In this document: piece after piece, positions 6,729 through 13,462 of the stretch
Layout: each line of letters begins with the position of its first letter
How positions within the stretch are numbered: the stretch's first letter is position 1
Source: Pseudomonadota bacterium
Lineage (GTDB): Bacteria > Pseudomonadota > Gammaproteobacteria > Burkholderiales > Ferrovaceae
Direction: 5' to 3'
Assembly (NCBI GenBank): GCA_021811005.1
Contig: JAJZPY010000059.1
Coordinates: forward strand, 1 to 13,462
DNA length: 13,462 nt
Program-made: the position numbers and the translations under genes
Notes under the pieces: generated by a model
Told to the model about the DNA's origin: nothing
Seen by the model: the letters and a program-made list of their open reading frames with translations, nothing else
Database searches by the model: none

Positions 6729-8627
6729 TCAGGTTTCCTGGGCCGGACGGGGGGCACCGGGTGCCGGTCCGGGGCTGGAGCCGGTCGCAGCCGGCGGGGG
6801 CGAGGCCGGAGCGGCCGCCGAAGGTTTGGGAGGTCGGGGCGGACGGCCCGCCATGATGTCGTCGATCTGCTCGGAGTCGATGGTTTCCCATTCCAGCAGG
6901 GCGTGCGCCATGGCTTCGATCTTGTCGCGGTTGGACTCGATCAGGCGCCGCGCCAGGGCATACTGTTCGCCGATGATGCGGCGGATTTCCCCGTCCACCT
7001 GCTGCATGGTGGCTTCGGACACGTTCTTGTGGGTGGTGATGGAACGGCCCAGGAACACTTCGCCTTCGTTTTCGCCGTACACCATGGGCCCGAGTTCCGA
7101 CATGCCCCACTGCGTGACCATGCGCCGAGCCATTTCCGTGGCCCGTTCGAAATCGTTGCTGGCCCCGGTGGTCATCTGATTCATGAACACCTCTTCCGCA
7201 ATGCGTCCGCCAAAGAGCACCGCAATGTTCTGCAGGATCTGGTCGCGGTTCATGCTGTAGCGGTCTTCCGTGGGCAGCTGCATGGTGACGCCCAGCGCCC
7301 GTCCGCGCGGAATGATGGTGACCTTGTGCACGGGGTCGGTGCGGTCCAGCAGGCGCGCCACCACGGCGTGGCCCGACTCGTGGTAGGCCGTGTTGCGCCG
7401 CTCCTGTTCCGGCATCACGATGGAACGCCGTTCGGCGCCCATGATGATCTTGTCCTTGGCGCGCTCGAAGTCTTCCATGTCCACCAGGCGTTTGTTGCCG
7501 CGGGCGGCAAAGAGCGCCGCCTCGTTGACCAGGTTGGCCAGGTCCGCGCCGGAAAACCCGGGCGTGCCGCGGGCAATGATGTCCGCCCGCACGTCGGGAG
7601 CGATGGGCACCTTGCGCATGTGCACCAGCAGGATCTGCTCGCGCCCGCGAATGTCGGGCAGGGGCACCACCACCTGGCGGTCGAAACGCCCCGGGCGCAA
7701 CAGCGCGGGGTCAAGCACGTCCGGCCGGTTGGTGGCGGCGATCACGATCACGCCCACCGTGCCTTCGAAGCCGTCCATTTCCACCAGCAGCTGGTTGAGC
7801 GTCTGTTCGCGCTCGTCGTTGCCGCCGCCCAGGCCGGCGCCGCGCTGGCGGCCCACGGCATCGATTTCATCGATGAAGACGATGCACGGGGCGCTTTTCT
7901 TGGCCTGCTCGAACATGTCGCGCACACGGGCCGCGCCCACGCCCACGAACATTTCCACGAAATCCGAGCCGGAAATGCTGAAGAAAGGCACCTTGGCCTC
8001 GCCCGCAATGGCGCGCGCCAGCAGCGTCTTGCCCGTTCCGGGGCTGCCCACCATGAGCACGCCGCGCGGAATGCGCCCGCCCAGCTTCTGGAACTTGCCC
8101 GGGTCGCGCAGGAACTCCACCAGTTCGGACACTTCCTCCTTGGCTTCATCCACGCCCGCCACGTCGGCGAAGGTGACCGGGTTGGTGTTTTCGTCCAGCA
8201 TGCGGGCCCGGCTCTTGCCGAAGGAGAAGGCGCCGCCGCGTCCCCCGCCCTGCATCTGGCGCATGAAAAAGATCCAGACCCCGATCAGCAGCAGCATCGG
8301 GAACCAGGACATGAGGAGGTTCATGAAGACCGAAGGTTCTTCTTCCGGCTTGGCGGAAATGGCCACGCCGTACTTGAGCAGGTCGCTCACCAGCCAGGGA
8401 TCGGACGGGGCAAAGGTGGTGAACGGCTTGCCGTCGGACTTCTCGCCGCGCAGGGAACGCCCGTCGATGACCACCTTGGCCACATGGCCCGCCTTCACTT
8501 CGTCAAGGAAAGACGAATAGGTGAGGACATCGGTGGTGGGCTGGCGGCCCTGGAACTGGCTGACGAGCAACATCAGCACGACGCCCACGAAAAGCCAGGC
8601 CAGAATGTTTTTCACGATATTGTTCAA
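6729..8627 (-). CDS. ftsH: ATP-dependent zinc metalloprotease FtsH
   Basis: A 632-residue inner-membrane AAA+ protease that forms hexamers and degrades misfolded membrane proteins and regulators (in E. coli LpxC and sigma-32). Seen: first membrane segment about residues 7-25, a periplasmic domain to about 100, a second segment about 104-123 (MSWFPMLLLIGVWIFF), Walker A GSPGTGKT (194-201), Walker B IVFIDEIDAVG (249-259), second region of homology with NRPDVLDPALLRPGRFD (300-316), zinc-site HESGH (416-420), and third ligand Asp492 in TTGASNDFERAT. The last 35 residues are Pro/Ala-rich and lack family motifs. Start: TTG at 8627 has GGAGGGAG 6-9 nt upstream and puts the first membrane segment at the N-terminus; the next upstream ATGs add non-homologous residues from the leader. 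Downstream of rlmE by 79 nt; followed by a strong terminator. Confidence 0.96.
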   Translation of the reverse strand: MNNIVKNILAWLFVGVVLMLLVSQFQGRQPTTDVLTYSSFLDEVKAGHVAKVVIDGRSLRGEKSDGKPFTTFAPSDPWLVSDLLKYGVAISAKPEEEPSVFMNLLMSWFPMLLLIGVWIFFMRQMQGGGRGGAFSFGKSRARMLDENTNPVTFADVAGVDEAKEEVSELVEFLRDPGKFQKLGGRIPRGVLMVGSPGTGKTLLARAIAGEAKVPFFSISGSDFVEMFVGVGAARVRDMFEQAKKSAPCIVFIDEIDAVGRQRGAGLGGGNDEREQTLNQLLVEMDGFEGTVGVIVIAATNRPDVLDPALLRPGRFDRQVVVPLPDIRGREQILLVHMRKVPIAPDVRADIIARGTPGFSGADLANLVNEAALFAARGNKRLVDMEDFERAKDKIIMGAERRSIVMPEQERRNTAYHESGHAVVARLLDRTDPVHKVTIIPRGRALGVTMQLPTEDRYSMNRDQILQNIAVLFGGRIAEEVFMNQMTTGASNDFERATEMARRMVTQWGMSELGPMVYGENEGEVFLGRSITTHKNVSEATMQQVDGEIRRIIGEQYALARRLIESNRDKIEAMAHALLEWETIDSEQIDDIMAGRPPRPPKPSAAAPASPPPAATGSSPGPAPGAPRPAQET

Positions 8628-8660
8628 GAGAGACTCCCTCCAAGCGGACACATCGCCCAC

Positions 8661-8685
8661 GGACCTGCGACAGGTTCGCAAGTCC
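8661..8685 (-). promoter_or_regulatory. RNA hairpin in the rlmE-ftsH gap
   Basis: In the 79-nt space between rlmE and ftsH, the minus-strand RNA can form a 10-bp stem (GGACUUGCGA at 8685-8676 with UCGCAGGUCC at 8670-8661, one U-G wobble) around a 5-nt loop. On the plus strand the same position is a C-A mismatch, so the structure fits the leftward transcript better. No T-run follows, so it is not a classical terminator. A TACAAT hexamer (8691-8686) directly before it could be a -10 box, but no -35 stands at the right distance. Possible roles are an mRNA processing or stability element, a leader structure, or a protein operator. Confidence 0.5.
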
Positions 8686-8706
8686 ATTGTAATCCCAAAA
8701 CGGCCG

Positions 8707-9366
8707 TCATTCGGGGTAAAAAAGCTGGCGCAGCTGCTCGCGGGCACCCGGTTTGAGCGTTTTTCCCAACAGATAGACTTCCGGACTGCGGTCCCGCGAT
8801 GCTGCCGGCTTGCGGGTGGTCACCGACTCGAACAGCAGGCGCAGGCGCCGCACGTAAGTTTCGAAATCGCTGCCATGGAACACTTTGACCAGAAACTTCC
8901 CCTTTGGTTTCAGGGTATTAACCGCAAATTCCAGGGCCGCGTCCCAGAGTTCGGCGGCCCGCGCCTGGTCGTACAGGGCCACACCACTGATGTTGGGGGC
9001 CAAATCCGATAAAACAAGGTCTGCCCCGCCTTCGGGCAGGACCGCGGCCAGCGCGTCCCGCACTTCCGGCGCGTTGAAATCGCCCTGGATGAAGGTCACT
9101 CCTTCCAGCGGCGCCATGGGCAGGAGGTCGATGGCCCATACCCGGCCCTGCGCCCCCACGCGCATGCGCGCCACCTGGGACCAGCCGCCGGGCGCCGCCC
9201 CCAGGTCCACCACGGTGGTTCCGGGCAGCAGGAGCCGGTCGCGGTCGTCGATTTCCATGAGCTTGTAGGCCGCGCGGGAACGGTAACCTTCCAGGCGGGC
9301 TTTCTTGACGAATGGATCGTTGAGGTGCTCCCGCATCCAGGCTTTGCTGGTCCGGGTGGGTTTCAT
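8707..9366 (-). CDS. rlmE: 23S rRNA 2'-O-ribose uridine methyltransferase RlmE (RrmJ/FtsJ)
   Basis: A 219-residue SAM-dependent methyltransferase which, in E. coli, methylates U2552 in the A-loop of 23S rRNA at a late step of 50S assembly. Seen: RSRAAYKLMEID (29-40), SAM-binding VVDLGAAPGGWSQVA (52-66), VWAIDLLPM (76-84), and SDLAPNISG (120-128). The catalytic tetrad Lys35, Asp121, Lys161 and Glu196 matches Lys38, Asp124, Lys164 and Glu199 of E. coli. Start: ATG 9366 overlaps the yhbY stop as ATGA; the upstream in-frame ATG lies inside yhbY. It belongs to the carA-to-rlmE run of tightly packed genes, and clustering with yhbY and ftsH matches the known association of RlmE with ribosome assembly and heat shock in E. 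coli. Confidence 0.96.
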   Translation of the reverse strand: MKPTRTSKAWMREHLNDPFVKKARLEGYRSRAAYKLMEIDDRDRLLLPGTTVVDLGAAPGGWSQVARMRVGAQGRVWAIDLLPMAPLEGVTFIQGDFNAPEVRDALAAVLPEGGADLVLSDLAPNISGVALYDQARAAELWDAALEFAVNTLKPKGKFLVKVFHGSDFETYVRRLRLLFESVTTRKPAASRDRSPEVYLLGKTLKPGAREQLRQLFYPE

Positions 9367-9686
9367 TTCGGGCGATAGAGAACCAGGATGCGGCCGATCT
9401 GCTGCACCGGCGCCGCCGACAGGCGTGCGCACACGGCCGCCAGCATGGCCTCGCGCGCGGCGCGGTCGCCTTCGGCCACCTTGAACTTGATGAGCTCATG
9501 GGCACGCAGGGCGCGTTCCAGTTCCAGCAGCACAGCGTCCGTCAGCCCCCCCTGGCCTGCCATCACCACCGGATGGAGGGCATGGGCCCGCGCGCGCAGG
9601 GCGCTGCGCTCGGCCGGCGTGAGGGAGCGCGCGCGCCCGGGCGGCGGCAGCCGGAGTTCAGACGTAGCGGACGTCGAGGATTTCAT
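9363..9686 (-). CDS. yhbY: YhbY-family CRM-domain RNA-binding protein
   Basis: A 107-residue small RNA-binding protein of the CRM/YhbY family, associated with pre-50S ribosomal particles in E. coli. Seen: LTPAERSALRARAHALHPVV (22-41), the RNA-binding GxxG loop GQGG (44-47), RAHELIKFKV (61-70) and the closing strand IGRILVLYRP (97-106). Start: ATG 9686 lies 29 nt inside the 3' end of greA and is backed by GGAG 9 nt upstream. The first 21 residues precede the domain and partly reflect the overlap with greA, so they may be of little functional weight. Direction is the same as greA and rlmE, whereas in E. coli, from memory, yhbY points away from rlmE. The stop overlaps the rlmE start by 4 nt, indicating coupling. 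Confidence 0.93.
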   Translation of the reverse strand: MKSSTSATSELRLPPPGRARSLTPAERSALRARAHALHPVVMAGQGGLTDAVLLELERALRAHELIKFKVAEGDRAAREAMLAAVCARLSAAPVQQIGRILVLYRPK

Positions 9687-10134
9687 ATTCCTTCACTCCG
9701 CCAGGTGCGTTCACTTCCGCCACGTCCCCCGCGTATTTGCCGATGAGGGCGCGGGCAATGGGCGAACTGATTGAGATTTTCCCTTCCTTGATGTCGGCCT
9801 CGTCGTCCCCCACGATCTGGTAGGTGAACACGTCGCCCGATTCCACGTCCTCCAGCTCCACGGTGGCCGCGAACACGCAGCGTCCGTCGGCGTCGAGCAG
9901 GGTGGGGTCGATGATCTGTGCATTGGACAGTTTCGATTCGAGGTCCACGATGCGCCCTTCAATGAAGGACTGGCGTTCCTTGGCGGCATCGTATTCCGCG
10001 TTTTCGGAAAGATCGCCCTGGGCGCGTGCCTCGCTGATGGCCTGGATCACGGCCGGCCGTTGCACATGCTTGAGGTGATGCAATTCCGTCTTGAGTTTTT
10101 CCGCGCCGGTCACCGTCAGTGGAACCTTGTTCAT
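9658..10134 (-). CDS. greA: Transcription elongation factor GreA
   Basis: A 158-residue GreA, the same length as in E. coli, which enters the secondary channel of RNA polymerase and stimulates cleavage of backtracked RNA. Seen: an N-terminal coiled coil (about 8-75) whose tip carries QGDLSENAEYDAAKERQ, with the acidic pair Asp41 and Glu44 that coordinates the catalytic magnesium. The C-terminal FKBP-like domain follows, with VFTYQIVGDDEAD and ISISSPIARALIGK. Start: ATG 10134 has AGGAGAG 7 nt upstream, placed over the end of carB, whose stop is 3 nt away. The downstream gene yhbY begins inside its 3' end. Confidence 0.98.
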   Translation of the reverse strand: MNKVPLTVTGAEKLKTELHHLKHVQRPAVIQAISEARAQGDLSENAEYDAAKERQSFIEGRIVDLESKLSNAQIIDPTLLDADGRCVFAATVELEDVESGDVFTYQIVGDDEADIKEGKISISSPIARALIGKYAGDVAEVNAPGGVKEYEILDVRYV

Positions 10135-10137
10135 GCC

Positions 10138-13100
10138 CTACTCTCCTGCCTGTTGAATCTGACCTTGCAGCGACTGCAAATCGTAAACGCCCAGGCGCTG
10201 CGTCAGCTGCATGCCCAGGCAGGCGGCGCGCGCCCCCGCCACGGTGGTGTAATACGTCACCCGCCCCTGAAGCGCCGCGTTGCGGATGGACCAGGAATCC
10301 TGGACCGCGCGCGAATGCTCTTCCACGGTGTTGATGATGAGACTGATCTCGCGGTTCTTGATCATGTCCACGATGTGCGGACGTCCTTCCGTCACCTTGT
10401 TGACGGCCGTGGCCTTGATGCCGGCCGCCTCGAGCGCCGCGCAGGTGCCGCGCGTGGCCACCAGGGTGAAGCCCATGGCCGCCAGGCTGCGCGCAATCTC
10501 CACCACCGGCGGCTTGTCGGCGTTGCGCACGCTGATGAAAATCTTGCCGGAGGACGGCAGCTTGACGCCGGCGGCGAGCTGCGATTTGACGAAGGCTTCG
10601 GCAAACGTGGCGCCGACCCCCATCACTTCGCCGGTGGATTTCATTTCAGGGCCCAGGATGGGATCCACGCCGGGGAACTTGATGAACGGGAAGACCGCTT
10701 CCTTGACGGCGAAATGGGGCGGCACGATTTCACCGGTGACGTTCTGGCTGGCCAGGCTCTGCCCCACCATGCAGCGCGCCGCGACCTTGGCGAGCTGGCG
10801 CCCGGTGGCTTTGGCCACGTAGGGCACGGTGCGCGAAGCGCGCGGGTTGACTTCGAGCACGTACACCACGTCGCCCTGGATGGCGAACTGGACGTTCATG
10901 AGGCCCACCACGCCGAGCGCGCGGGCCATGGCCACGGTCTGGCGTCGCAGCTCGTCCTGGAGCGCAGCCGGCAGGCTGAAAGGCGGCAGCGAACAGGCGG
11001 AATCGCCCGAATGCACGCCGGCCTGTTCGATGTGTTCCATGATGCCGCCGATCACCACGTGCTCGCCGTCGGACACGGCGTCCACGTCCACCTCGATGGC
11101 GTCGTTGAGGAAACGGTCGAGCAGGATGGGCGAATCCTTGGTCACCGCCACGCCGGTCATGCCGTCCGTGTCCGTGATCACTTCGCGCATGTATTTTTCG
11201 AGGTCGGCCTGGGTGTGCACGATCTGCATGGCGCGCCCGCCCAGCACGTAGCTGGGACGGACCACGAGCGGATAACCCAGCTCGCCGGCCAGGGCCAGCG
11301 CCGAATCGCGGTCGAAGGCGGTGCGGTTTTCCGGCTGGCGCAGGCCCAGTTCATGGAGCATCTGCTGGAAACGCTTGCGGTCTTCGGCGCGGTCGATGCT
11401 GTCGGGCGCCGTGCCGATGATGGGCACGCCGGCCGCTTCCAGCCCGCGCGCCAGCTTGAGCGGCGTCTGTCCGCCAAACTGCACGATCACGCCCTGGGGT
11501 TTTTCGATGGCGACGATTTCCAGCACGTCTTCCAGGGTGAGCGGTTCGAAGTACAGGCGGTCGGAGGTGTCGTAGTCGGTGGACACGGTTTCCGGATTGC
11601 AGTTGACCATGATGGTTTCATAGCCGTCCTCGCGCAGGGCGAGCGCGGCATGCACGCAGCAGTAGTCGAATTCGATGCCCTGCCCGATGCGGTTGGGGCC
11701 GCCGCCCAACACCATGATTTTCTTGCGGGACGTGGGCTGCGCTTCGCACTCTTCGTCGTAAGTGGAGTACTGGTAGGCCGTGCCGGTGGCGAATTCCGCC
11801 GCGCAGGTGTCCACGCGCTTGTACACCGGACGCACGCCGAGGGCCTGGCGACGCGCCCGCACCTGGTGCTCGTCGGTGCCCAGCAGGGCCGCCAGGCGCC
11901 GGTCGGAAAAGCCCTTGCGCTTGAGCGCGTACAACGCCGGCGCATCGAGCGCCTGCAGCGACTGGCCGCGCAGGAGGGATTCTTCGCGCACCAGGTCCTC
12001 GATTTCCGCCAGGAACCAGGGGTCGATGTGCGACAGGCGATGGATCTGGTCGAGGTCCAGCCCCACCCGGAAGGCGTCGGCCAGATACCACAGGCGATGC
12101 GGGCCGGGATCGGCCAGCTCGGCTTCGATGACGGTGCGGTCCGAGCTCAGCTCGTCCAGTCCGTTGGCCCCGGTTTCAAGGCCGCGCAAGGCTTTCTGCA
12201 GCGACTCCTGGAAGGAACGGCCAATGGCCATCACTTCGCCCACCGATTTCATCTGGGTGGTGAGCCGGTCGTTGGCCTGCGGGAATTTCTCGAAGGCGAA
12301 GCGCGGCACCTTGGTGACCACGTAATCGATGCTGGGCTCGAAGGAGGCCGGCGTGGCGCCGCCCGTGATGTCGTTCTTCAGCTCGTCGAGGGTGTAGCCC
12401 ACGGCCAGCTTGGCTGCCACCTTGGCGATGGGGAAGCCGGTGGCCTTGGAGGCGAGGGCCGAGGAACGGGACACGCGCGGGTTCATTTCGATCACGATCA
12501 TGCGCCCGTCGGCGGGATTGACCGCGAACTGCACGTTGGAGCCGCCGGTTTCCACGCCGATTTCGCGCAACACGGCAATGGAGGCGTCGCGCATGATCTG
12601 GTATTCGCGGTCCGTGAGCGTCTGGGCCGGCGCCACCGTGATGGAGTCGCCCGTGTGCACGCCCATGGCGTCCAGGTTTTCGATGGAACAGATGATGATG
12701 CAGTTGTCGTTGCGGTCACGCACGACTTCCATCTCATATTCCTTCCAGCCGATCACCGACTCTTCCACCAGCAGTTCGCGCGTGGGCGAGGCATCCAGGC
12801 CGCGTTCGCAGATGGCCAGAAATTCTTCGTGGTTGTAGGCGATGCCGCCGCCGCTGCCGCCCATGGTGAAGGACGGCCGGATGATGGCGGGGAATCCCAC
12901 CACGGCCTGCACCTGCAGCGCTTCCTCGATGCTGTGGGCAATGGCCGAACGGGGCGTGGCCAGCCCGATGCGGGTCATGGCCGCCTTGAACTTCTCGCGG
13001 TCTTCCGCCTTGTCGATGGCTTCCTTGCGGGCCCCGATCATTTCCACGCCGTATTTATCGAGCACGCCTTCACGCGCGAGGTCGAGCGCGCAGTTGAGGG

Positions 13101-13383
13101 CCGTCTGCCCGCCCATGGTGGGCAGCAGCGCGTCCGGCCGCTCCTTGGCGATGATCTGCTCGATGATCTTCCAGGTGATGGGCTCGATGTAAGTGACATC
13201 GGCCATGTCCGGGTCGGTCATGATGGTGGCCGGATTGGAATTGACCAGGATGACCCGGTAGCCTTCCTCGCGCAGGGCCTTGCAGGCCTGCGCGCCGGAG
13301 TAGTCGAACTCGCAGGCCTGTCCGATGACGATGGGGCCGGCGCCGATGATGAGGATGGAACGGATGTCGGTACGCTTGGGCAT
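10138..13383 (-). CDS. carB: Carbamoyl phosphate synthetase large subunit
   Basis: A 1081-residue large subunit (E. coli 1073) that makes carbamoyl phosphate from bicarbonate, two ATP and ammonia channelled from CarA, feeding arginine and pyrimidine synthesis. Seen: two homologous synthetase halves, each with a Rossmann start (IIGAGPIVIGQACEFDYSG at 12-30; VLGGGPNRIGQGIEFDY at 558-574) and an ATP-grasp domain (RPSFTMGGSGGG, 169-180, and EMNPRVSRSSALASKATG, 299-316; RPSYVLGGRAMQIVH, 709-723, and EVNPRASRTVPYVAKATG, 844-861). An oligomerisation region of about 400-550 lies between them, and a C-terminal MGS-like allosteric domain runs from about 940 to 1081, with Thr977, Thr980 and Lys996 matching E. 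coli ligand residues. Start: ATG 13383, 2 nt after the carA stop, with no clear Shine-Dalgarno, which suggests coupling to carA translation. greA follows after 3 nt. Confidence 0.98.
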   Translation of the reverse strand: MPKRTDIRSILIIGAGPIVIGQACEFDYSGAQACKALREEGYRVILVNSNPATIMTDPDMADVTYIEPITWKIIEQIIAKERPDALLPTMGGQTALNCALDLAREGVLDKYGVEMIGARKEAIDKAEDREKFKAAMTRIGLATPRSAIAHSIEEALQVQAVVGFPAIIRPSFTMGGSGGGIAYNHEEFLAICERGLDASPTRELLVEESVIGWKEYEMEVVRDRNDNCIIICSIENLDAMGVHTGDSITVAPAQTLTDREYQIMRDASIAVLREIGVETGGSNVQFAVNPADGRMIVIEMNPRVSRSSALASKATGFPIAKVAAKLAVGYTLDELKNDITGGATPASFEPSIDYVVTKVPRFAFEKFPQANDRLTTQMKSVGEVMAIGRSFQESLQKALRGLETGANGLDELSSDRTVIEAELADPGPHRLWYLADAFRVGLDLDQIHRLSHIDPWFLAEIEDLVREESLLRGQSLQALDAPALYALKRKGFSDRRLAALLGTDEHQVRARRQALGVRPVYKRVDTCAAEFATGTAYQYSTYDEECEAQPTSRKKIMVLGGGPNRIGQGIEFDYCCVHAALALREDGYETIMVNCNPETVSTDYDTSDRLYFEPLTLEDVLEIVAIEKPQGVIVQFGGQTPLKLARGLEAAGVPIIGTAPDSIDRAEDRKRFQQMLHELGLRQPENRTAFDRDSALALAGELGYPLVVRPSYVLGGRAMQIVHTQADLEKYMREVITDTDGMTGVAVTKDSPILLDRFLNDAIEVDVDAVSDGEHVVIGGIMEHIEQAGVHSGDSACSLPPFSLPAALQDELRRQTVAMARALGVVGLMNVQFAIQGDVVYVLEVNPRASRTVPYVAKATGRQLAKVAARCMVGQSLASQNVTGEIVPPHFAVKEAVFPFIKFPGVDPILGPEMKSTGEVMGVGATFAEAFVKSQLAAGVKLPSSGKIFISVRNADKPPVVEIARSLAAMGFTLVATRGTCAALEAAGIKATAVNKVTEGRPHIVDMIKNREISLIINTVEEHSRAVQDSWSIRNAALQGRVTYYTTVAGARAACLGMQLTQRLGVYDLQSLQGQIQQAGE

Positions 13384-13385
13384 GG

Positions 13386-13462
13386 TCAGGCCGCTTTTGC
13401 CTGCATCAGGCGGATGAATTGGTCAAACAGGCCGCCCGCATCGTGCGGGCCGGGGCTGGCTT
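13386..13462 (-). CDS. carA: Carbamoyl phosphate synthetase small subunit, C-terminal end only
   Basis: The last 24 codons and the stop of a gene entering from the right edge. The peptide ASPGPHDAGGLFDQFIRLMQ matches the expected CarA C-terminus, where the glutamine amidotransferase domain closes with a SPGPHD segment followed by an amphipathic helix containing F-D-x-F. CarA hydrolyses glutamine to supply ammonia to CarB. The stop codon lies 2 nt before the carB ATG, as expected for a carAB operon. The active-site Cys-His-Glu residues are outside the window. Confidence 0.93.
   Translation of the reverse strand, partial: ASPGPHDAGGLFDQFIRLMQAKAA

Noticed and set aside
6683..6757. N-terminal extension of folP to an ATG at 6757
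   Set aside because: The added residues are a translation of the intrinsic terminator and the end of ftsH; the family N-terminus starts at 6682.
8650..8685. Heat-shock (sigma-32) promoter for ftsH based on CTTGCGA
   Set aside because: Only the -35-like part fits moderately; no CCCCAT-like -10 is found at 13-15 nt.
6903..8756. A 617-codon open frame antisense to ftsH
   Set aside because: Same explanation: a GC-bias shadow of ftsH with no ribosome site or domain of its own.
1..13462. Mobile elements, CRISPR arrays, tRNA or rRNA genes, defence systems
   Set aside because: No repeat arrays, transposase-like frames, tRNA cloverleaf sequences or atypical-composition islands were seen; the genes are housekeeping or polyphosphate-related.

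Overview
This GC-rich window looks like ordinary chromosome from a betaproteobacterium. The evidence is the gene order carA-carB-greA-yhbY-rlmE-ftsH-folP-glmM, family-typical proteins throughout, and a ppk1/ppx polyphosphate locus beside it. Placement below class level cannot be read from the sequence; an environmental Nitrosomonadales- or Rhodocyclales-like lineage is a guess. There is no sign of mobile DNA, phage, CRISPR, tRNA or rRNA. Every gene appears intact except the two cut by the window edges (ppx and carA).

Left part (1-4489): a polyphosphate-centred cluster. On the minus strand lie the N-terminal third of ppx (exopolyphosphatase) and an OlsB-like GNAT N-acyltransferase gene followed by its own intrinsic terminator. 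A 169-nt divergent intergenic region separates these from a plus-strand group: ppk1 (polyphosphate kinase), a CYTH-domain triphosphatase-like protein, and sixA (phosphohistidine phosphatase). ppk1 starts at TTG. The CYTH gene appears to start at a rare CTG codon behind a good Shine-Dalgarno, and sixA follows 2 nt after it. Synthesis (PPK1), breakdown (Ppx) and a likely triphosphate/polyphosphate-binding enzyme (CYTH) thus sit together with a histidine-phosphate phosphatase.

Right part (4497-13462, all minus strand): a housekeeping superoperon transcribed right to left. carA and carB encode carbamoyl phosphate synthetase for arginine and pyrimidine synthesis. They are followed almost without gaps by greA (transcript cleavage factor), yhbY (ribosome-assembly CRM protein) and rlmE (23S rRNA 2'-O-methyltransferase). 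A 79-nt gap with a strong RNA hairpin precedes ftsH (membrane AAA protease, TTG start). After ftsH there is a strong intrinsic terminator, and only 13-14 nt later folP (dihydropteroate synthase) starts, overlapping glmM (phosphoglucosamine mutase) by 4 nt. glmM ends tail-to-tail with sixA, separated by 7 nt.

I found no convincing new defence, mobile or secondary-metabolite system. The points most worth a second look are the CTG start of the CYTH gene, the small leader ORF whose stop codon overlaps the ppk1 TTG start, the terminators placed directly in front of folP and ppx, the hairpin ahead of ftsH, and the acyltransferase embedded in the polyphosphate locus.
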